Part shown: one piece after another, positions 32,057-39,572 of the stretch
Numbering within the stretch: position 1 is the stretch's first letter
Layout of the letters: each line of letters opens with the position of its first letter
Assembly: GCA_050262775.1 (NCBI GenBank)
Contig: JBLNEO010000156.1
Span: 1 to 64,000, forward strand
Direction: 5' to 3'
From: DATHTC01 sp050262775
Lineage (GTDB): Bacteria; Actinomycetota; Thermoleophilia; Gaiellales; Gaiellaceae
DNA: 64,000 bases
Notes under the pieces: model-generated
The model's database searches: none
What the model was told of the DNA's origin: nothing
The model's input: only the letters and a program-made list of their open reading frames with translations
Program-made: the position numbers and the translations under genes

Positions 32057-32658
32057 GCCGCGAGGCCGAGGGAGGCGATCGCGGCCTGCGTCCGGGGCCC
32101 CACCCGGAGCCCGAGCCGCCGGAGGTCGTCCGCCGTGTCGACGTCGTCGACGAGGTTCGGGATCGCGACGGCGAGCGCCGTCACGCCGAGCTCGTCCGCG
32201 CGGGCGCGGAAGCGCGCCGCGCTGCCGGGCCCGTAGAGCGGCGCGAACAGGTCGGCGGCGGGGAGGCCGAGCGCGTTCGTCGTCCCGTCGGCCGCCGGGA
32301 CGTACGCGAGCCCGCCAGCGGGCGTGGCGCGCTGCAGGGACCGCAGGTCGCGCGGGACGACGCACGGGACGTCGGCGTTGACGACGAGGATCGGTCCCGG
32401 CTCGAGGCCGCGGAGCGCGGAGGCGACGGCGGCGCCCTGCCCCGTCCCCGGATCCTCCGCGGTCGACGCGCCCAGCCCGGCCGCGAGACCGGCGGCGGCG
32501 GCGTCGTCCGTCACCACGGTCGCCGAGCCGACGACGACGCAGGCGGCGAGCACGTCGCCGAGCATCGCGAGCGCGAGCGCCGCCCGCTCCCGCTCGCCGA
32601 GGGGCGCCAGCCGCAGCTTCGCGCCCGCGCCGCGGAACGGTACGACGATCCTCGTCAT
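32053..32658 (-). CDS. cofC: 2-phospho-L-lactate (or PEP) guanylyltransferase, 201 aa
   Basis: CofC/FbiD family: N-terminal IVVPFRGAGAKLRLAPL replaces the usual nucleotidyltransferase P-loop, with STAEDPGTGQGAAVASALRG and LVVNADVPCVVPRDL as metal and nucleotide sites. It activates 2-phospholactate, or PEP in actinobacteria, with GTP for the CofD step. It heads the cofC-cofD-npdG-cofE block. A TAGTCT box lies 9 nt before the ATG, and the gene is divergent from the PolX-like gene with a 20-bp gap. Confidence 0.88.
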   Translation of the reverse strand: MTRIVVPFRGAGAKLRLAPLGERERAALALAMLGDVLAACVVVGSATVVTDDAAAAGLAAGLGASTAEDPGTGQGAAVASALRGLEPGPILVVNADVPCVVPRDLRSLQRATPAGGLAYVPAADGTTNALGLPAADLFAPLYGPGSAARFRARADELGVTALAVAIPNLVDDVDTADDLRRLGLRVGPRTQAAIASLGLAA

Positions 32659-32667
32659 GGGGAACGG

Positions 32668-32673
32668 AGACTA
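32668..32673 (-). promoter_or_regulatory. -10 box of the F420 operon (TAGTCT)
   Basis: TAGTCT on the minus strand ends 9 nt before the cofC ATG at 32658. It fills a 20-bp gap with the divergent GTG at 32679. Confidence 0.5.
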
Positions 32674-32678
32674 CCGCC

Positions 32679-34280
32679 GTGGAGAACGCCCACATCGCCG
32701 ACCGCCTCGACGCCCTTGCCGCGCTGCTGGACCTCGCCGGCGCGAGCACGTTCTCGACGCGCGCCTACCGCCGCGCCGCGGAGCTCGTCCGCTCGACGCC
32801 GGCTCCCGTCGCCGAGCTGGTACGCGCGGGGCGCGTGCGCGAGCTGCGCGGGATCGGGCCGGGGATCGAGCGCCGGCTGCGGGAGCTCGTGGAGACCGGC
32901 GAGATCGCGGAGCTGCGCGAGCTCGAGGCGGAGCTCTCGCCGGAGCTCGTCGGCCTCGGCCGCCTGATCGGCATCGGCCCCGGGCGGATGGCGGAGATCG
33001 GGCGGGCGCTCGGGATCGCGACGGTGGACGAGCTGCGGGCCGCCGCCGAGGCCGGCAGGCTCGCGTCCGTTCCCGGCGTGGGGCCGAAGACCGAGGAGAA
33101 GCTCCGCGCGGGGCTGGCCGAGGCGCCTCGCCGGCGTCCGCCGCGCGCGCTGCTCCTCAACCGCGCCTGGGCGCTGTCCGCGTCGATCGCGGACGCCCTC
33201 GGCGGCGAGGTCGCGGGCGACCCCCGGCGCTGGCGGGACGCCTCGGAGCGGCTCGCCGTCGTCGTGCGCAGCGACGAGCCGGCGGCCGTGCTCGACCGCC
33301 TCGCGGCGCTGCCGCAGATCGTCGCCGTGGTCGAGCGTGAGCACGACCGCGCGGTCGGCGTCACGGTCGAGGGCGTGCCCGTCGAGGTCGTCGCGGCGCC
33401 GCCGTCGCGCTGGGGGACGGAGCTCGTCCGCGCGACCGGTCCGGACGAGCTCGTCCGGGCGCTCGAGCCGCTGCCCGAGGCCGCCGACGAGGAGGCCGTC
33501 TTCGCCGCCCTCGGCCGTCCGTACGTGCCGCCGGAGCTCCGCGGCGCGTTCGACGCACCGCGGCCGCTCGTCGAGGTCGAGCACGTGCGCGGCGACCTCC
33601 ACGTGCACACCACCTGGTCGGACGGGAAGGCGTCGGTGCGCGAGATGGCGGAGGCGGCGCGCGAGCGGGGCTACGAGTACCTCGCGATCTGCGACCACAC
33701 GCGCAACGTCCGAGTCGTGCCGGGCCTCGACGCCGACGAGCTCCGCCGCCAGGCGGACGAGATCGCGGCCGCGAGCGAGACGCTCGCACCCTTCCGCGTG
33801 CTCCGCGGCGTGGAGTGCGACATCCTCCCGGACGGGTCGCTCGACCTCCCCGACGACGTGCTCGGCGAGCTCGACTGGGTGCAGATCTCCCTCCATGCAG
33901 GGCAGCGCGCGCCGCGGCGAGAGCTGACGGCGCGCGTCGTCGAGGCGATGCGCCACCCCGCCGCGCGCTGCCTGAGCCATCCGACCGGGCGGCTGATCAA
34001 CCACCGGCCGGCGAACGCGCTCGACCTCGCGCGCGTCCTCGAGGTCGCGCTCGAGACGGGCGTCGCGCTGGAGGTGAACGGGCTGCCCGACCGTCTCGAC
34101 CTCCGCGACGAGCACGTCCGGCTCGCGATCGAGGCGGGCGTCCCCGTCGTGTGCAACACCGACGCGCACTCCGTCCGCGGCCTCGGGAACATGCGCCTCG
34201 CGGTCGCGACGGCGCGCCGGGGCGGCGCCGCGCCGGCGCACGTGCTCAACACACGCCCGCTGCAGGATTTCGTTACGTAA
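32679..34280 (+). CDS. PolX-like protein: PHP phosphoesterase with degenerate polymerase X domain, 533 aa
   Basis: N-terminal helix-hairpin-helix regions read STFSTRAYRRAAELV, LRGIGPGIERRL and SVPGVGPKTEEKL. The palm region (about residues 160-260) follows the family order, but GSxRRGxExxxDxD is replaced by AGDPRRWRDASERLAVVV and the third Asp position by Glu in VPVEVVAAP, so polymerase activity is probably lost. The C-terminal PHP domain (about 300-533) is complete: DLHVHTTWSDGK, CDHTRN, GVECDIL, SLHAGQR, SHPTGR and NTDAHS. It likely acts as a 3'-5' exonuclease or other phosphoesterase in DNA repair. The start is GTG, divergent from cofC. Confidence 0.82.
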   Translation: MENAHIADRLDALAALLDLAGASTFSTRAYRRAAELVRSTPAPVAELVRAGRVRELRGIGPGIERRLRELVETGEIAELRELEAELSPELVGLGRLIGIGPGRMAEIGRALGIATVDELRAAAEAGRLASVPGVGPKTEEKLRAGLAEAPRRRPPRALLLNRAWALSASIADALGGEVAGDPRRWRDASERLAVVVRSDEPAAVLDRLAALPQIVAVVEREHDRAVGVTVEGVPVEVVAAPPSRWGTELVRATGPDELVRALEPLPEAADEEAVFAALGRPYVPPELRGAFDAPRPLVEVEHVRGDLHVHTTWSDGKASVREMAEAARERGYEYLAICDHTRNVRVVPGLDADELRRQADEIAAASETLAPFRVLRGVECDILPDGSLDLPDDVLGELDWVQISLHAGQRAPRRELTARVVEAMRHPAARCLSHPTGRLINHRPANALDLARVLEVALETGVALEVNGLPDRLDLRDEHVRLAIEAGVPVVCNTDAHSVRGLGNMRLAVATARRGGAAPAHVLNTRPLQDFVT

Positions 34281-34288
34281 GGTAACTT
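34272..34288 (+). promoter_or_regulatory. inverted-repeat operator overlapping the -10 box of the MFS-MarR operon
   Basis: GTTAC-GTAAG-GTAAC (34272-34286) is a perfect 5-bp inverted repeat with a 5-bp centre. Its right arm overlaps TAACTT (34283-34288), a -10 box 8 nt before the GTG at 34297. A regulator bound here would block RNA polymerase; the MarR-type protein at 35739 is the obvious candidate. The left arm also overlaps the end of the preceding gene. Confidence 0.65.
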
Positions 34289-34296
34289 CTTGCGCC

Positions 34297-35742
34297 GTGT
34301 CGCACGGCGCCCCCGCCCGCCAGCACTACAACGTCACGCTCGCCGTCCTCACGTTCGCGGGGATCGCGTTCGCGCTGCAGCAGACGATGGTGATCCCCGC
34401 GCTGCCGACGCTCCAGCGCGAGCTGGACACGACGACGACATGGGTGACGTGGCTGCTCACCGGCTTCCTCCTGTCCGCCTCGGTCGCGACGCCGCTGCTC
34501 GGCAAGCTCGGCGACCAGCACGGCAAGGAGCGGCTGCTCGTGGTCTCGCTCGGCGTGTTCTTCCTCGGCAGCGTCGGCGCGACGTTCGCCTGGGACATCT
34601 CGTCCCTGATCGCGTGCCGCGTCCTCCAGGGGGCCGGCGGCGCGGTGTTCCCGCTCAGCTTCTCGATCATCAAGGACGAGTTCCCGCGCGAGAAGGTCGG
34701 CGTCGCGGTCGGGGTCGTCTCGGCCGTGTTCGGCGTCGGCGGCGGCCTCGGGCTGGTGCTCTCCGGCCTCATCGTCGACCACCTCTCGTGGCGCTGGATC
34801 TTCGGCCTGGGGGCGGTCGGGATCGGGATCGCGGGCGTGCTCGTGCACCTCTTCGTGCCCGAGTCGCCGGTGAAGACGCCGTCGCGCGTCGACGTGCCCG
34901 GCGCCGCGCTCCTCTCGACCGGGCTCGTGTCGATGCTCGTCGCGCTCAGCGAGGGCGAGCACTGGGGCTGGACGTCGGGCCCGACGCTCGGGCTGTTCGC
35001 GCTCGCGGCCGTCCTCCTCGCCACGTGGGTGGTCGTCGAGCTGCGCGTGCCCGAGCCGATGGTCGAGATGCGGATGATGACGAACCGCCCCGTGCTCTTC
35101 GCGAACGTCACGGGCCTCGTCGCGGGCCTCGCCCTGTTCGGGACGTTCGTGATCGTCCCGCAGCTCGTCCAGCTGCCGAACGGGCTGCCCCCGGCACTCG
35201 CGCGGCTCGTCGACTACGGCTTCGGCGCGTCCGCGACGACCACGGGCCTCCTCCTCCTGCCGGGCGCGATCGCGGGCTTCTTCACCGGACCGCTCTCGGG
35301 CCTGCTCGGCCGTCGCTTCGGCTCGCACGTGCCGATGGCGATCGGCGTCGGCCTCGGCGCGCTCGGCTTCGGGATCCTCGCCCTCTGGCACGACGAGCCG
35401 TGGCAGATCGTGCTCGGGATGGGGATCACCGGCGCCGGCATCCCGATGAGCTTCGCCGCGCAGGCCAACGTGATCGTCCAGTCCGTCCGCCAGACCGAGA
35501 CCGGGATCGCGACCGGGATGAACACCGTCATGCGCACCGTCGGCGGCGTGATCGGCGGCCAGGTCGTGGCCGCGATCCTCGCGGCGGACACGATCGGGCG
35601 CACGTCGATCCCGGCCGAGTCCGCCTTCACGGCGGCGTTCGCGATCGGCGCGATCGGCTCCCTGGTCGCCGTCGGCGCCGCGCTGCTCGCGCGCCCGCGC
35701 CGGCCGCGTTCGGCCGAGCAGCCGGTCCGGCAGGCGGCGTGA
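34297..35742 (+). CDS. MFS drug:H+ antiporter of the DHA2/EmrB type, 481 aa
   Basis: There are about fourteen membrane segments. The motif-A-like loop LGKLGDQHGKERLL follows the second helix, motif C-like GGLGLVLSGLIVDHLSWRWIF is in the fifth helix region, and the N terminus LQQTMVIPALPTLQRELDTT is typical of EmrB/QacA exporters. It should expel hydrophobic drugs or metabolites using the proton gradient. The following MarR-type gene is translationally coupled (GTGA), a common pairing for inducible efflux. The transcript appears leaderless with an operator across the -10 box. Confidence 0.88.
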   Translation: MSHGAPARQHYNVTLAVLTFAGIAFALQQTMVIPALPTLQRELDTTTTWVTWLLTGFLLSASVATPLLGKLGDQHGKERLLVVSLGVFFLGSVGATFAWDISSLIACRVLQGAGGAVFPLSFSIIKDEFPREKVGVAVGVVSAVFGVGGGLGLVLSGLIVDHLSWRWIFGLGAVGIGIAGVLVHLFVPESPVKTPSRVDVPGAALLSTGLVSMLVALSEGEHWGWTSGPTLGLFALAAVLLATWVVVELRVPEPMVEMRMMTNRPVLFANVTGLVAGLALFGTFVIVPQLVQLPNGLPPALARLVDYGFGASATTTGLLLLPGAIAGFFTGPLSGLLGRRFGSHVPMAIGVGLGALGFGILALWHDEPWQIVLGMGITGAGIPMSFAAQANVIVQSVRQTETGIATGMNTVMRTVGGVIGGQVVAAILAADTIGRTSIPAESAFTAAFAIGAIGSLVAVGAALLARPRRPRSAEQPVRQAA

Positions 35743-36206
35743 CCGCGTCGGCCGCACCGGCGCTCGTCGAGGCCTTCGAGCGGCTGACGGCGGCGTTGCT
35801 GCGGCGCCGGGGGATCGACAGCGACACCCTGCCGCCGACGCAGCGCGTCGCACTCGCGGCCGTCGTCGGCGAGGGACCGCTTCGCCTGCGCGCGCTCGCG
35901 GAGCGGATCGGCACGACCGACGCGACGGCGAGCCGCACCGTCGACGCGCTCGAGGCCGCGGGGCTCGTGGAGCGGACGGTCGCGCCCGAGGACCGCCGCG
36001 GCGTCGTCGTCGCGGCGACGCGGTCGGGCCGGCGGCGGCTCGACGAGCGGCGCCGTCAGTTCGCGGCCACGCTCGAGGCGGGCCTCGCCGACCTCCCGCC
36101 CGAGGACGCCGAGCGGCTCGTCCGCCTGCTGGACGAGCTCGCGGAGGCGGTCGCGGAGCCGGGGCTCAGCCGGCGGCGCCCGGCCCCGTCGTCGCCCACT
36201 CGGTGA
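35739..36206 (+). CDS. MarR-family transcriptional regulator, 155 aa
   Basis: The winged helix-turn-helix includes LRALAERIGTTDATASRTVDALEAAGLVERTVAPEDRR (about residues 52-90), with the usual recognition helix followed by the wing ending in DRR. Flanking helices would dimerise. It likely represses its own operon through the inverted repeat at 34272-34286 and releases it upon ligand binding. The GTG is coupled to the exporter's stop. The last 41 bp overlap the convergent 91-aa gene, and the C-terminal tail (LSRRRPAPSSPTR) is probably disordered. Confidence 0.87.
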   Translation: MTASAAPALVEAFERLTAALLRRRGIDSDTLPPTQRVALAAVVGEGPLRLRALAERIGTTDATASRTVDALEAAGLVERTVAPEDRRGVVVAATRSGRRRLDERRRQFAATLEAGLADLPPEDAERLVRLLDELAEAVAEPGLSRRRPAPSSPTR

Positions 36207-36441
36207 GGTCGTACCAGTGGGTGGCGCGGAGCGCCTCGGCGACGGCCGGGTCGGTGTGCTTCGCGTAGAAGACGTGGTGGTCGAGGTCGCAGCAGATCGC
36301 GACATCCGACAGCGAGGTGTGCGGCAGCGCGCCGAGCGCCTCCGCCGGGAGCTTCGCCTCGGAGACCGTGTAGTGCTTGAACTGGAGGTGCGGGGCGATC
36401 TCGAGCAGGTCGGGCCAGTCGGGGCAGGTGCGGGAGCTCAT
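36166..36441 (-). CDS. small uncharacterised protein with CCDLDHH motif, 91 aa
   Basis: I cannot name the family. The protein is soluble and opens SSRTCPDWPDLLEIAPHLQFKHYTVSEAKLP; later AICCDLDHHVFYAKHTDP gathers Cys-Cys, Asp and three His within about 14 residues, suggesting a metal or heme site. It is co-translated with the Wzt ATPase (ATGA) and is the last gene of the hemE-hemH-wzt run. Because the operon contains heme enzymes, a metal or heme-linked role is tempting but unproven. It overlaps the MarR gene's end on the other strand. Confidence 0.55.
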   Translation of the reverse strand: MSSRTCPDWPDLLEIAPHLQFKHYTVSEAKLPAEALGALPHTSLSDVAICCDLDHHVFYAKHTDPAVAEALRATHWYDLTEWATTGPGAAG

Positions 36442-37658
36442 CGATCCCTCAGTTCGGCGGCGGCGGTCGTTTCCTCCCGCACCCACCGGCCGTCGACGCG
36501 CACGAGGCCGCGCTCGTCGCCGCCGGGGTAGACGAGCAGCGACGCCGCGTCGTCGAGGTGGTGGAGGAGCCGGCCGCTCGCCGGATCGGTCAGCGCGAGG
36601 CGGACGGAGAACCGCCCGTCCGCGAGCGGGAGTCGGTCGATCTCGAAGCGCAGCGCGAGCGGCCCGGTGCCGTCCCAGCCGAGGGCGTCCGTGTCGACGG
36701 CGCCCGAGGCGAGCAGGATCGCGCCCTCGCCGCGGAGCTCCCACGCGAGGCGGGGTGCCGGGAGGGGCCGCTCGGCCGCCACGCGGACGCGGAGCGTCGC
36801 GCCCTCGCCGCCGAGGAACTGGGCGCGCGACTCGCCGTCCGCGCCCAGGAGCTCGACGGCCTCGACGCGCGCCTCGCCGCTGCCCCACTCGCGCAGCCCC
36901 GCCGTCCGCTCCGCCGGATCCTCCTCCGCCGCGAGCATGCGGTGGTACCGGACGATCGCCTCGTGGGTCGGCCCGTCGAACTCGAGCGCGCCGTTGCGCA
37001 GCAGGACGGCGCGATCGCAGAGGCGTTCGACGGCCGACGCGTCGTGCGAGACGAAGACGATCGTCCCTCCGCGCTGCTTGAACTGGAAGATCTTCCCGAA
37101 GCACTTGCGCTGGAACGCCTCGTCGCCCACGGCGAACACCTCGTCGAGCAGCAGCAGGTCGGCTTCCACGTGCGCGGCGATCGCGAAGCCGAGGCGCATC
37201 ACCATGCCGGAGGAGTACGTGCGCACCGGCAGGTCGATCGCGTCCTCGAGGCCGGCGAACGTGACGATCTCGTCCATCCGCTCGCGCACGGCCGCACGGC
37301 CGAGCCCGTGGATCGCCCCGTTGAGGAAGACGTTCTCGCGCCCGGTGAAGTCGGGATGGAAGCCGGCGCCGAGCTCGAGCAGCGAGCCGACGCGGCCGTC
37401 GACGGCGAGCCGGCCCGACGTCGGCTTGAGGATCCCGGACACGAGCTTCAGCAGCGTCGTCTTGCCCGACCCGTTGCGCCCGACGAGGCCCACGGCCTCC
37501 CCCGGCTCGACGGCGAGCGAGACGTCGCGCAGCGCCCAGACGTCGGTCGCGGTGCCGCGCCCCGGCGAGAGCAGGAGCTCCTTGAGCGTCCGCGCCTCGT
37601 TCGCCTGGACGCGGAACCGGCGGGACACCGCCTCCGCGCGGATCGACCCGGCGCTCAT
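36438..37658 (-). CDS. wzt: ABC transporter ATPase for polysaccharide export (Wzt type), 406 aa
   Basis: The ATPase domain (residues 1-255) has Walker A GRNGSGKTTLL, the Wzt-typical GFHPDFTGRENVFLNGAIHGL, the signature YSSGMVMRLGFA, Walker B LLLLDEVFAVGD and the switch VSHD. A second domain of about 140 residues (beta-rich, ending VDGRWVREE) corresponds to the carbohydrate-binding C-terminal domain of Wzt exporters that recognise their glycan. Its membrane partner is encoded 2.7 kb away at 40390-41187. It is coupled to hemH upstream (ATGA) and the 91-aa gene downstream, an unusual place for this gene. Confidence 0.88.
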   Translation of the reverse strand: MSAGSIRAEAVSRRFRVQANEARTLKELLLSPGRGTATDVWALRDVSLAVEPGEAVGLVGRNGSGKTTLLKLVSGILKPTSGRLAVDGRVGSLLELGAGFHPDFTGRENVFLNGAIHGLGRAAVRERMDEIVTFAGLEDAIDLPVRTYSSGMVMRLGFAIAAHVEADLLLLDEVFAVGDEAFQRKCFGKIFQFKQRGGTIVFVSHDASAVERLCDRAVLLRNGALEFDGPTHEAIVRYHRMLAAEEDPAERTAGLREWGSGEARVEAVELLGADGESRAQFLGGEGATLRVRVAAERPLPAPRLAWELRGEGAILLASGAVDTDALGWDGTGPLALRFEIDRLPLADGRFSVRLALTDPASGRLLHHLDDAASLLVYPGGDERGLVRVDGRWVREETTAAAELRDR

Positions 37659-38536
37659 GCCGCCGAGGCCACGCCGAGCGCGCGCCCGACGATCGTCGCG
37701 AGCACCGCGACGAACGCCGGCTCGGCGTTCGGCATCTCGATGCGCTCGAGGTCGAGCCCGAGCTCGCGGGCCCGCTGGACCGCCTCCGTGTCGATGTCCC
37801 ACCGGATCTCGAGGTGGTCGGCGACGAAGCCGACGGGGCAGACGAGGACGCGCTCGACGCCGAGGCCGGCGAGCGACCCGAGGTGGTCGAGGATGTCGGG
37901 CCCGAGCCACGGCTCGCCCGTGGGCGACTCGGACTGGAACGAGAACGACCAGTCCTCGACGCCGGCGCGCTCCGCGACGAGGCGTGCCGTCTCGAGGAGC
38001 TCGTCGCGGTACGGATCGCCCTCGTCGAGGATGCGCGCCGGCAGCGAGTGCGCCGTGAAGATCACGTGGCGCCCGCGGTCGCGCACGCGGTCGGCGAGCA
38101 GGTCGACGAAGCCCGGCTCGTCGCCCCAGCGGTCGACGAAGACGAGCTCGGCGCGGCCGCCGACCGCCTCCTCGAGCAGCGCCCGGTACTTCCCGATCGA
38201 CATCCGGGAGTAGTGCGGCGCGAGCACGAGGCCGACGACGCGCGTCGCCCCGCCGGCGACCGCTCGGTCGGCGGCCTCCGCGATCCGCGGCCGCCAGTGC
38301 CGCATGCCGGTGAAGACGGGGATGCCGAGCGCCTCCTCCAGCCGCGCCCGTGTCTGCTCGGTGATCGCGTTGAGCGGCGAGCCCTCGTCGATCCCGAGCG
38401 CCCGGTAGCGGCTCACGAGGTCCTCGAGGAGCTCGGGCCGGATCGCGCGGCCTCCGCGGATGTCCGCGTAGTAGGCGGGCACGTCGTCGAGGCGCTCGGG
38501 GCTCCCGTACGCCATCAGCACGACCGCATCGCTCAC
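37655..38536 (-). CDS. hemH: ferrochelatase (coproporphyrin ferrochelatase type), 293 aa
   Basis: The fold markers are LMAYGSPERLDDVPAYYADI, GMRHWRPRIAEA, VVGLVLAPHYSRMS (active-site His), VIFTAHSLPARI and LVCPVGFVADHLEIRWDID. It inserts Fe2+ into the porphyrin ring; in monoderm actinobacteria the substrate is usually coproporphyrin III rather than protoporphyrin IX, so CpfC may be the better name. At 293 aa it is slightly short. The GTG is coupled to the hemE stop and its stop to the wzt start. Confidence 0.88.
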   Translation of the reverse strand: MSDAVVLMAYGSPERLDDVPAYYADIRGGRAIRPELLEDLVSRYRALGIDEGSPLNAITEQTRARLEEALGIPVFTGMRHWRPRIAEAADRAVAGGATRVVGLVLAPHYSRMSIGKYRALLEEAVGGRAELVFVDRWGDEPGFVDLLADRVRDRGRHVIFTAHSLPARILDEGDPYRDELLETARLVAERAGVEDWSFSFQSESPTGEPWLGPDILDHLGSLAGLGVERVLVCPVGFVADHLEIRWDIDTEAVQRARELGLDLERIEMPNAEPAFVAVLATIVGRALGVASAA

Positions 38537-39552
38537 ACCCGCGCCTCCACGCCGGCCTCCCGCACGAGCTCCACGAGCCGCCCGAGGACGTCGGGATCCG
38601 TCTGCGGCAGCACGCCGTGGCCGAGGTTGAAGATGTGCCCGGCGCGGTCGGCGGCGCGGTCGAGCACGTCCTGCGCCGCGAGGCGGATCCGCTCCCAGGG
38701 CGCGAGCAGGACCGCCGGGTCGAGGTTGCCCTGGACGCCGCGTTCGGGACCGACCTCGTTCCACCCGCGGTCGAGAGGGATGCGCCAGTCCAGGCCGATC
38801 ACGTCGCCGCCCGCGTCCGCCATCGCGCCGAGGAGGGTGGCCGTCCCGGTGCCGAAGTGGATCGTCGGGACGTCGACGGCCGCGAGGATCCGCGCCGAGT
38901 ACGGGGCGACGAACTCCTCGTAGTCCGCAGGCGAGAGCGCCCCCGCCCAGGAGTCGAAGAGCTGGATCACGTCGGCCCCGGCGGCCGCCTGCGCCGCGAC
39001 GTACGACGCGAAGCCGTCCGCCAGCCGGTCCATCAGCGCGTGCCAGACGTGCGGCTCGCGGTACATCAGCTCCTTCACGCGCACGAAGTCGCGGCTCGGC
39101 TTCCCCTCCACGAGGTAGCCGGCGACCGTGAAGGGGCCGCCGCAGAAGCCGACGACCGCCTTCTCGTCGGGCAGCTCGTCGCGCACGATGCGGACGGCCT
39201 CGAGGATCCGCTCGTCCGGGGCGGCGGGCCGGAGGCGTTCGACGTCGGCCCCGGTGCGGATCGGCCGCGAGACGACGGGCCCGACGCCGTCGACGAGCTC
39301 GACCTCGATCCCCATCGCCAGGACGGGCGTCATGATGTCGGCGAACATCACCGCGGCGTCGACGTCGTGGCGGCGGACGGGCTGGAGCGTCACCTCCGCG
39401 CACAGCTCCGGCTGCTCGCAGACCTCGAAGAGGGTGTGGCGCGTGCGGATCTCGCGGTACTCCGGCAGCGACCTCCCGGCCTGGCGCATGAACCACACCG
39501 GCGTCCGCTCCACGGGCTCACGACGCGCGGCGCGCACGAGGAGCGGCTCCAT
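38533..39552 (-). CDS. hemE: uroporphyrinogen decarboxylase, 339 aa
   Basis: The signatures PVWFMRQAGRSLPEYR, FADIMTPVLAMGIEVE, GFCGGPFTVAGYLVEG and the C-terminal HIFNLGHGVLPQTDP are all present. The enzyme decarboxylates the four acetate groups of uroporphyrinogen III to give coproporphyrinogen III. It heads the hemE-hemH-wzt-91aa operon. The ATG follows a TAGTGT box by 7 nt, within a symmetric promoter shared with the divergent Ig-like gene. Length is typical. Confidence 0.93.
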   Translation of the reverse strand: MEPLLVRAARREPVERTPVWFMRQAGRSLPEYREIRTRHTLFEVCEQPELCAEVTLQPVRRHDVDAAVMFADIMTPVLAMGIEVELVDGVGPVVSRPIRTGADVERLRPAAPDERILEAVRIVRDELPDEKAVVGFCGGPFTVAGYLVEGKPSRDFVRVKELMYREPHVWHALMDRLADGFASYVAAQAAAGADVIQLFDSWAGALSPADYEEFVAPYSARILAAVDVPTIHFGTGTATLLGAMADAGGDVIGLDWRIPLDRGWNEVGPERGVQGNLDPAVLLAPWERIRLAAQDVLDRAADRAGHIFNLGHGVLPQTDPDVLGRLVELVREAGVEARV

Positions 39553-39558
39553 GGGACT

Positions 39559-39565
39559 TACACTA
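39559..39565. promoter_or_regulatory. symmetric bidirectional -10 element (TACACTA)
   Basis: Plus strand TACACT (39559-39564) is 8 nt before GTG at 39573. Minus strand TAGTGT (39565-39560) is 7 nt before ATG at 39552. The heptamer TANNNTA reads as a -10 box in both directions, within a 20-bp gap. Confidence 0.65.
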
Positions 39566-39572
39566 GCCCGCC

